A DNA stretch of 64,000 bases, taken from Brevundimonas sp. UBA4553 (GTDB taxonomy: Bacteria > Pseudomonadota > Alphaproteobacteria > Caulobacterales > Caulobacteraceae). Where the stretch lies: contig NZ_DGLD01000010.1 of assembly GCF_002387245.1 (NCBI RefSeq), forward strand, positions 124,001-188,000. Direction: 5' to 3'. The notes below the pieces were generated by a model. That model saw nothing but the letters and a program-made list of their open reading frames with translations, had not been told where the DNA came from and did no database searches. This document shows, piece by piece, positions 57,993 to 64,000 of the stretch; position 1 is the stretch's first letter, and every line of letters begins with the position of its first letter. Position numbers and translations under genes: made by a program.

Positions 57993-60029
57993 ATGACCAA
58001 GACCATCCTGCTCGCCACCACCGCTGCGCTGGCTTTCGCCGCCGCCTCGCCGGTTCTGGCTGACGCCGCGCCTGCGCCCCAGACCGCCCAGGCCAGCGAT
58101 CAGGGCGTCCTGGTCTTCACCCCCGACTTCTTCAAGGACGCGCGGCCCAACACCGCCCTGGACATGGTCAACCGGGTGCCAGGCTTCTCCGTCAACGACG
58201 GCGACGGCGCCCGCGGGTTCGAAGGCGCCGTCGGCAACATCCTGATCAACGGCGCCCGCCCGGCCTCCAAGAACGACACTGGCTCCAACGTCCTGGGCCG
58301 CACGGTGGCGACGCAGGTCGAGCGGATCGAACTGGTGCGCGGCGGCGCCCCGGGCATCGACATGCAGGGCTATTCGGTCGTCGCCAACGTCATCCTGAAG
58401 ACGACGTCCAGCCGCGAACACGTGCTCACCGCCAACGCCAGCCTGTTCGAGGGCGGCCAGGACCTGTTCGGCGGTTCCTACCAGTTCACGGCGCGCGAGG
58501 GCGACCGGACCTGGGGCGTGACCCTGAGCGACGGTATCTCGTCCAGCGACTCCAACGGCGCGGGCTACGTCGTGCGCACCGACGCCAACGGCAACATCCT
58601 GCGCAATGAGCAGTATTACAACGACGGCTACGGCGGCGGGAACTCGATCCGGGGCAACTTCTCCACCCCCCTGATGGGCGGCAAGATCGACCTGACGGCG
58701 CGTTACGGCATCAATGACTGGCACAACATCAACCTGCAGACCGCGCCCGATATCCGCCGGGAAAGCCTCTACGACGAGGACGGTCACAGCGGCGAGTTCG
58801 GCGTCGTCTACACCCGCCCCCTGTCGGAAAAGCTGAAGCTGGAAACCCGGTTCATCCACGAATTCGGCGACTTCGACACGATCTCGACCTCGCGCACCCG
58901 CCTTGGCGCGACGGACAGCCCCGAGCAGTTGTTCAACGCCGACGGCAAGTCGTCCGAGACCATCCTGCGCGGCCTGGTTCGCTACGAACGTTCGCCGTCG
59001 ATGGATTTCGAGACGGGCGGCGAGATCGCCTACAACATGCTGGAGACCGATCAGGCCTACACCGTAGGCGGCGTCGCCGTGCCCCTGCCCTCGGCCTCGG
59101 TCAAGGTCGAGGAGACCCGCGGCGAGCTGTTCGGCAAGGCGACCTGGCGGATCAATCCCAAGTGGAGCCTGGAAAGCGGCCTGCGGCTGGAATCCTCGAC
59201 CATCAGCCAGTCAGGCGACGCTGCACAGGAAAAGAGCTTCTTCTTCGCCAAGCCTCGCATCCTGGCGACCTGGACCCCCATGCCCAACAACCAGCTGCGG
59301 CTGCGCTTCGAACGCACGGTGGGTCAGCTGGACTTCGGCGATTTCGCCGCCTCGGCCGAGTTCGCCGACGAGAATGTCTTCGGCGGCAACGTCAACCTGC
59401 AGCCGGAATCCCGCTGGGTCAGCGAACTGACCTATGAAAAGCGCTTCTGGGGCGAAGGCATCGTCAGCATCGGCCTGCGCCACGACGAGATCACCGACGC
59501 CATCGACCTCATCCCGCTGGAGGGCGGTCTGGCGGCCGTCGGCAACATCGGCGACGGCACCCTGGACCAGCTGGCGCTCAACGTGACCATCCCCACGGAC
59601 AAGCTCGGCGTCTCCGGCGGCAAGTTCGGGTTCCGGAACACCTGGAACAAGACCGAGGTCACCGACCCTACCTCGGGCGAGACCCGTCCCATCTCGGGCG
59701 TTCGCGCGTCGCAGGCCACCATCACCTTCCAGCAGGACATCACTTCGTGGAAGCTGCAATGGGGCGGCGCTTGGATCCCCCTGCTGGGCCAGAAGGACTA
59801 CCAGCCGGATCAGGTCTCGGGCTGGCGCGGCACCGACTATTACGAGCTGTGGGCCGAATACAAGCCGACCTCGACCCTGTCGATCCGCGGTCAGGTCAAC
59901 ATCTGGAACGACTTCGACGTCACCCGCACCGTCTTCGCCGACCGCGACACGCGCCCCATCGCCTATGTCGAGAACCGTTTCATCGACCCGCGCACCTTCT
60001 GGCAGATTCGCGTCCGCAAGACCTTCTGA
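57993..60029 (+). CDS. TonB-dependent receptor-like outer-membrane protein
   Basis: The 678-residue protein has a signal peptide (cleavage after VLADA, about residue 24), a plug domain (ALDMVNRVPGFSVNDGDG, GNILINGARPASKN, RIELVRGGAPGIDMQGYSVVANVIL) and a beta-barrel ending in WQIRVRKTF, a typical C-terminal aromatic. It is of the shorter plug-barrel class common in Caulobacterales and Sphingomonadales. A clear TonB box is not visible; QGVLVFTP at about residues 37-44 may take its place. It would import a saccharide, siderophore or similar substrate. It is a single-gene unit followed by a strong terminator. Confidence 0.9.
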   Translation: MTKTILLATTAALAFAAASPVLADAAPAPQTAQASDQGVLVFTPDFFKDARPNTALDMVNRVPGFSVNDGDGARGFEGAVGNILINGARPASKNDTGSNVLGRTVATQVERIELVRGGAPGIDMQGYSVVANVILKTTSSREHVLTANASLFEGGQDLFGGSYQFTAREGDRTWGVTLSDGISSSDSNGAGYVVRTDANGNILRNEQYYNDGYGGGNSIRGNFSTPLMGGKIDLTARYGINDWHNINLQTAPDIRRESLYDEDGHSGEFGVVYTRPLSEKLKLETRFIHEFGDFDTISTSRTRLGATDSPEQLFNADGKSSETILRGLVRYERSPSMDFETGGEIAYNMLETDQAYTVGGVAVPLPSASVKVEETRGELFGKATWRINPKWSLESGLRLESSTISQSGDAAQEKSFFFAKPRILATWTPMPNNQLRLRFERTVGQLDFGDFAASAEFADENVFGGNVNLQPESRWVSELTYEKRFWGEGIVSIGLRHDEITDAIDLIPLEGGLAAVGNIGDGTLDQLALNVTIPTDKLGVSGGKFGFRNTWNKTEVTDPTSGETRPISGVRASQATITFQQDITSWKLQWGGAWIPLLGQKDYQPDQVSGWRGTDYYELWAEYKPTSTLSIRGQVNIWNDFDVTRTVFADRDTRPIAYVENRFIDPRTFWQIRVRKTF

Positions 60030-60064
60030 CAACGGGCCCTGGCCCGAACCACCCGCCAAGAAAA

Positions 60065-60096
60065 AAGGGCGGCGCCTCTTGCGAGGCGCCGCCCTT
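60065..60096. terminator. Bidirectional terminator between receptor and peptide transporter genes
   Basis: A perfect 14-base stem (60065-60078 and 60083-60096) with a TTGC loop is flanked by AAAAAA on one side and TCTCTTTT on the other, so it can end transcription from both converging genes. Confidence 0.93.
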
Positions 60097-60121
60097 CTCT
60101 TTTGCTTGGGATGTCAGGCGA

Positions 60122-61900
60122 TCAGTGGATGCCCGCCATGCCCTTCTTCAGCAGCGGCGACAGGACCAGCAGGACCACGCCGACGACGACGCCGGTCCAA
60201 CCGATGGTCCCGAAGATCGAGCCATAGGTCTGCAGCGCCAGCTCGGGGCTGGTCACCACGCCTGCGACGGTGTCGGTCGAGGTGGCCTGAGCGATGAAGC
60301 CGGCGGCGATGTGGGCCACCGAGCTGGACAGGAACCAGACGCCCATCATCAGACCCACGACGCGATCCACCGACAGTTTGGTGATCATCGACAGCCCCAC
60401 CGGCGACAGGCAGAGCTCGCCCATCGTGTGCAGGAAGTAGGTCAGGAACAGGAAGAGCAGCGGAACGCGGAAGTCCACGCCGGCCTGGTTCGCCGACGCC
60501 CAGGTCAGCAGCAGGAAGCCCGCGCCGACCAGAACCAGGGCGAAGGAGAACTTGACCGGGGTCGACGGCTCCATGTTGCGCTTGCCCAGCCAGACCCAAA
60601 GGGCGGCGATGATCGGGCCGCCGATGACGATGATGCCCGGGTTGAACATCTGGGTCATGGGCGCATTGAACCACGACGGCATGGCGGTCGACTGGTCTGC
60701 GAACAGGGTTAGCGACGAACCGGCCTGCTCGAACAGGGCCCAGAACAGGACCGAGAAGAAGATCAGGGTCAGGGCGACCAGCATGCGGCTGCGCTCTGCG
60801 CCCCGCAGCTTGAGCACCACATAGCCGACCACCGAGGCGAAGATGACGCCGGCCAGCCAGGGCAGGGCCGTCTCGATGATGTGGTGACGCTGCATCAGCA
60901 GCCAGACCGGGAAGACGGCGACCAGGCCGCCGATCCAGAAGATGGCTTCGAACGGCAGGCCGAAGACCTTGCGGGTCTTGAGCATTTCCGGTTGCGGCGG
61001 ACCGCCGCGGCCTTCCAGCCAGCTCTGGCCGAGGATGAAGGTCAGCAGGCCCAGAAGCATGCCGATGCCGGCCAGGCCGAAGCCGTAGGCCCAGCCGTAC
61101 TTGATGCCGAGATAGGAGCAGGCCGCGGTGGCGAGCACCGAACCCAGGTTGATGCCGACGTAGAAGATGGTGAAACCACCGTCGCGACGGGGATCGTTCT
61201 CTTCATACAGGGCGCCGACGACCGTTGAGATGTTGGCCTTCAGGAAGCCCACGCCGACGATGATCAGCGACAGGGCGAAGAACAGGACCGGCTCCCCAAA
61301 GCCAAGATCCCGCACGGTTTCCAGCCTGTAGCCGTCCGTGGCCGTAAAGGCCGGGAAGCCGCCCGCCGCCGGGGCCACGGCCGGAGCCGCGACATCGGCC
61401 GCCATGGCCGCCGCCGGTTCGGCGCCGACGCGCGAAATGCCTTCCGGCGAAATCGTGATCTGGGTCCGCTCGTCGCCGTTGACGGCGAAGATGGCGCGGT
61501 TCTGATCGCGGCCCTCGACCTGAAGCTCATAGGTCGTGGTGCCGATGGTCAGGTTCTCACGACCGCCGGTGCCCTCGAACGCCATCATGAAGTGACCGGC
61601 GACCAGCAGCACGGCGCCGATGATGACGGCCTTGCGCGAGCCCAGATACTTGTCGGCGATCATGCCGCCGACCACCGGCATCAGATAGACCAGCGCCGCA
61701 TAGGCGGCGTAGATGCCCTGGGCCTCTTTCGGGCCGAACAGGAAGTGCTGGGTCAGATAGAGAACCAGCAGGGCCCGCATGCCGTAGTAGGAAAAGCGTT
61801 CCCACATCTCTGTGAGGAACAGGACCACCAGCCCCCGCGGGTGGCCTAGAAACGTCTTGCGAGGCGCTGACAACGCGCCCCCCCCATCCGTCGTGCTCAA
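60122..61900 (-). CDS. Proton-dependent oligopeptide transporter (POT/PTR family)
   Basis: The 592-residue protein is a POT symporter, with the signature EMWERFSYYG (residues 31-40), then GGMIADKYLGSRKAVIIGA and VGINLGSVLATAACSYLG. Fourteen helices are expected. Residues 108-203 form an additional hydrophilic Ala-rich stretch between helices that in E. coli members is only a short loop. It would take up di- and tripeptides with protons. The start is the ATG at 61900. It converges on the receptor gene across the terminator at 60065-60096. Confidence 0.93.
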   Translation of the reverse strand: MSTTDGGGALSAPRKTFLGHPRGLVVLFLTEMWERFSYYGMRALLVLYLTQHFLFGPKEAQGIYAAYAALVYLMPVVGGMIADKYLGSRKAVIIGAVLLVAGHFMMAFEGTGGRENLTIGTTTYELQVEGRDQNRAIFAVNGDERTQITISPEGISRVGAEPAAAMAADVAAPAVAPAAGGFPAFTATDGYRLETVRDLGFGEPVLFFALSLIIVGVGFLKANISTVVGALYEENDPRRDGGFTIFYVGINLGSVLATAACSYLGIKYGWAYGFGLAGIGMLLGLLTFILGQSWLEGRGGPPQPEMLKTRKVFGLPFEAIFWIGGLVAVFPVWLLMQRHHIIETALPWLAGVIFASVVGYVVLKLRGAERSRMLVALTLIFFSVLFWALFEQAGSSLTLFADQSTAMPSWFNAPMTQMFNPGIIVIGGPIIAALWVWLGKRNMEPSTPVKFSFALVLVGAGFLLLTWASANQAGVDFRVPLLFLFLTYFLHTMGELCLSPVGLSMITKLSVDRVVGLMMGVWFLSSSVAHIAAGFIAQATSTDTVAGVVTSPELALQTYGSIFGTIGWTGVVVGVVLLVLSPLLKKGMAGIH

Positions 61901-62122
61901 CGGCGTTCTCCCAAAAACTACGCCCTGACTGGCGCATTAAGGGCGGAGAAACAGCACGACAGGACCGCGCGAACAAGCGTTAACGCCGCGACCCGTCACC
62001 GCAATGACGCATTTGTCAGCCCCAGACGCGCGCCTCTTGCGCGCGATGAGCGATGCGGCACGGCCGATGCAACTCAAAGCCATATCGATAGTTGCTGTGC
62101 CATAAAGGAATAACACCGTGTC

Positions 62123-63289
62123 ATGATCCGCCCGTTTCAGCCGTCAGACGTTTCCGCAGTAAACGACCTGCACCGCGCGGTGTGGTGGCCGGAGCGGTCG
62201 TCTGCGGGCTGGCGATGGCTGGAAGACAACCCGGCGCGCCGCGACCTGGACGCGCCGGCCGGCTGGGTGGTGCCGGACGCCTCGGATGCGCCAGCCGCCT
62301 TCCTGGGCAATTTCATTCAGCGGTTCTGGGTCGGCGACCGCGCCGTCTATGGCGCCACCGGCTTCTCCGTCATCGTTCCGCCGGATCAGAAGGGGCGCAG
62401 CCGCGATCTGATCGGCGCCTTCGTGCGGCAGCCGGGCTGCTTCGCCCGTTACACCCTGAACGCCAACGCCCGCTCCAGTCCGCTGTACAAGCGGTTCGGC
62501 ATGATCCCCTGGCCGCCGGCGACCCATGCGCTCAAGCTGTCATGGATCATCAATCCCGCCGCCTGTCTCTACAGCCGGGGCCTCAGAGCCCTTGTGGCGC
62601 GTGAACCTCGCGCTGCCCGCTGGCTGGGCGAACAGTTGATGCCGCGCCGCGCCGCCTCCCGCCCTGTCGCCACCGCAGGATCGCCGGGCGGGATCTCGGA
62701 ACTGCACGATCTGTCCGACGGCTCTCCCTACGATCGCTTCTGGCAGGCGCTGCGCGGACAGGGGCGGCTGGTGGCCGATCGCAGCCCCGCCATGCTGCGC
62801 TGGCGCCTGGCGGATCCCGACCTGACGTCCCGGCCGCTTCACCTTGTGCGGCGCCAGGGCGACGAGATCACCGGCCACGCGATCGCCCTTCTCGGCAAGG
62901 GCAACTCCATCGAGCCGCCAACGCTGGAGATTCTCGATCTGGAGGCGCTGGATAAAGACCGCGCAGCGATCCCCGCTCTGGTCGCCGCCCTGCTGAAACA
63001 CGCTCCAGCGCTCGGCGCCGCCAAGGTGCGCCTGCCAATGGTCAGCGAGGGGGTGCTGCACGACTTGGGGTCGCTGGCGCACAGGGCGCGACGCGAGGGC
63101 GGATGGGGCCATTGCCACGTCGCCTTCACGCACGACGTCGACGCGGCCGCCGGCTGGCGTCCAACCCCGTTCGACGGCGACTATTCCTTCTGCATTCGCC
63201 CCTTGCCCGTCCGATCGCTGCGCGCGCGCCAGCAATGGTTCTCCGACAAGCAGGACCCCACCATGTCGAAGGCCGGCGCGTCGACCTGA
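62123..63289 (+). CDS. GNAT-like protein, function unknown
   Basis: The 388-residue protein begins IRPFQPSDVSAVNDLHRAVWW, like a GNAT N-terminus, then GFSVIVPPDQKGRSRDLIGAFV and a segment with NARSSPLYKRFGM, which resembles the acetyl-CoA loop and the following helix. A second half (from about residue 190) shows LSDGSPYDRFWQALRGQGRLVADRSPAMLRWRL, as in proteins linked to polysaccharide or lipid modification. It may be a two-domain acyltransferase. The start has AAAGGAATAACACC ahead of ATG 62123. It is followed by the convergent mscL gene after 18 bases. Confidence 0.7.
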   Translation: MIRPFQPSDVSAVNDLHRAVWWPERSSAGWRWLEDNPARRDLDAPAGWVVPDASDAPAAFLGNFIQRFWVGDRAVYGATGFSVIVPPDQKGRSRDLIGAFVRQPGCFARYTLNANARSSPLYKRFGMIPWPPATHALKLSWIINPAACLYSRGLRALVAREPRAARWLGEQLMPRRAASRPVATAGSPGGISELHDLSDGSPYDRFWQALRGQGRLVADRSPAMLRWRLADPDLTSRPLHLVRRQGDEITGHAIALLGKGNSIEPPTLEILDLEALDKDRAAIPALVAALLKHAPALGAAKVRLPMVSEGVLHDLGSLAHRARREGGWGHCHVAFTHDVDAAAGWRPTPFDGDYSFCIRPLPVRSLRARQQWFSDKQDPTMSKAGAST

Positions 63290-63307
63290 CGCGCGGCCCT
63301 CTCAGGC

Positions 63308-63718
63308 TCAGGGGCGGGCTTTCAACTCGTCGCGAATTTCCGCCAGCAGGGCTTCCGTGGGCGTCGGGGCGGCGGGCGCGGCCTCGGCCGGTTGTTCGCG
63401 GCGCAGCTTGTTGATGGCCTTGACCACCAGGAAGACCACAAAGGCCACGATCAGGAACTGGATCAGGGTGTTGATGAAGGCGCCGTATTGGATAGCCACC
63501 TTCTCGACCGCCGTGGTGGCGGGATCCTCGGGCACCAGAACCCATTCCAGCTTGGAGAAGTCCACCTTGCCCAGCAGCAGGCCGATGGGCGGCATCACCA
63601 CCTGATCGACCAGGCTGGTGACGATCTTGCCGAACGAGGCGCCGATGATGACCCCGACCGCCAGGTCGACGACATTGCCGCGCGCGGCGAACTCACGAAA
63701 CTCGGTCAGCAGGCTCAT
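63308..63718 (-). CDS. mscL: Large-conductance mechanosensitive channel MscL
   Basis: The 136-residue protein matches MscL: LLTEFREFAARGNVVDLAVGVIIGASFGKIVTSLVDQVVMPPIGLLLG at the N-terminus (helix 1, pore lining), the periplasmic loop of about 30 residues, and the second helix GAFINTLIQFLIVAFVVFLVVKAINKL, with a short charged C-terminal helix. It opens on hypo-osmotic shock to release solutes. The gene is 15 bases from the ihfB stop on the same strand and may be co-transcribed with it. Confidence 0.97.
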   Translation of the reverse strand: MSLLTEFREFAARGNVVDLAVGVIIGASFGKIVTSLVDQVVMPPIGLLLGKVDFSKLEWVLVPEDPATTAVEKVAIQYGAFINTLIQFLIVAFVVFLVVKAINKLRREQPAEAAPAAPTPTEALLAEIRDELKARP

Positions 63719-63733
63719 TCTTCAGTCTTTCGT

Positions 63734-64000
63734 TCAGGCGTCGCCGGAAGCGTTCAGGCGCTCGCGAAGTTCCTTGCCGCTCTTGAAAAAGGGCACGGCC
63801 TTGGCCGGAACCTCGACCGTGTCGCCGGTGCGGGGGTTGCGCCCCACCCGGGCCGGACGGCTGCGCACGGAGAAGGCGCCGAAGCCCCGAAGTTCAACCC
63901 GACCGCCGTCCGACAGCGACTCGGTCATCTGACCCAGGATGACGTTGACGACCCGTTCCACCTCGGCGTGGGTGAGGTGGATGTTCTCGGCCGCCAGCTT
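63734..64000 (-). CDS. ihfB: Integration host factor subunit beta (N-terminus outside window)
   Basis: The frame is open from 64000 to a stop at 63734-63736, giving the last 88 residues (KLAAENIHLTHAEVERVV at the visible beginning). The rest has GRVELRGFGAFSVRSRPARVGRNPRTGDTVEVPAKAVPFFKSGKELRE, the arm and DNA-contact region of HU/IHF proteins, with the wedge proline of RNPRTG. The beta subunit is favoured by the KLAAENIHLT start and by the SxxFK end. IHF bends DNA in the nucleoid and helps replication initiation and transcription. The start codon lies outside the window. Confidence 0.93.
   Translation of the reverse strand, partial: KLAAENIHLTHAEVERVVNVILGQMTESLSDGGRVELRGFGAFSVRSRPARVGRNPRTGDTVEVPAKAVPFFKSGKELRERLNASGDA

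Overview
The window looks like an ordinary stretch of chromosome from a Caulobacterales alphaproteobacterium, most likely Brevundimonas or a close relative. The evidence is the very high GC content with strong GC3 bias, the aa3 cytochrome oxidase cluster (ctaC-ctaD-ctaB-small protein-ctaG-ctaE-DUF983-surf1), a PdeA-like PAS/GEDEF/EAL protein downstream of it, plant/alphaproteobacterial-type glutamate-cysteine ligase, several TonB-dependent receptors and many Ala/Pro-rich envelope proteins. No rRNA or tRNA gene, CRISPR array, insertion sequence, prophage or plasmid function was recognised.

Layout. 1-5.1 kb: the end of a DUF6624-like gene, a Pro/Ala-rich single-pass membrane protein, an ABC-2 exporter pair, a PQQ-type sugar dehydrogenase lipoprotein and a second Pro/Ala-rich membrane protein. 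5.4-9.4 kb: an acyl-CoA synthetase, motA, and three small lipoproteins of which two are Ala-rich paralogues. 9.5-16.3 kb: mnmC, a DUF6491-like lipoprotein and an RND efflux pair with a clear promoter and a palindromic leader. 16.4-22.8 kb: a large TonB-dependent receptor, nhaA, selO (with an in-frame palindromic insertion) and a DoxX protein. 22.9-26.5 kb: a fatty-acid module, a MerR regulator fused into an operon with one acyl-CoA dehydrogenase and followed by a second. 26.5-34.8 kb: rsmE, gshA, a soluble hybrid histidine kinase, DUF72, an alcohol dehydrogenase, phaB-like reductase and small exported proteins. 34.8-36.0 kb: a small lower-GC3 patch with short membrane genes and three diverged copies of a dispersed repeat. 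36.0-43.2 kb: gloB, a methyltransferase, the overlapping sixA-DUF952-pyrD operon, a membrane hybrid kinase, a solitary vsr, a peroxiredoxin and yqgE. 43.2-53.3 kb (minus strand): the cytochrome oxidase cluster running into an M16 peptidase, a GNAT enzyme and pdeA, with several overlapping junctions. 53.5-64 kb: a PadR/HAAS/DUF2807 cassette, tldD, a GumN-like protein, a second receptor-like barrel, a POT peptide transporter, a GNAT-like protein, mscL and the start-truncated ihfB.

Functionally the region mixes respiration (terminal oxidase with its heme and copper assembly factors), beta-oxidation, tRNA and rRNA modification, redox and glyoxal defence (gshA, gloB, peroxiredoxin), motility and c-di-GMP signalling (motA, pdeA), and envelope transport. 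Five of ten convergent gene pairs overlap tail to tail by exactly four bases (CTAG or CTAA), while others are separated by bidirectional hairpin terminators.

I did not find a compelling, wholly new multi-gene system. The best leads are the PadR/HAAS/DUF2807 cassette with its operator-like promoter, the palindrome that serves as a terminator in one place and as coding sequence in selO, the probable CTG start of the M16 peptidase, the hairpin that abuts the ctaB start, and a TonB-box-like segment in a GumN-family protein. All homology statements come from reading the translations and recalling families; no search was run.
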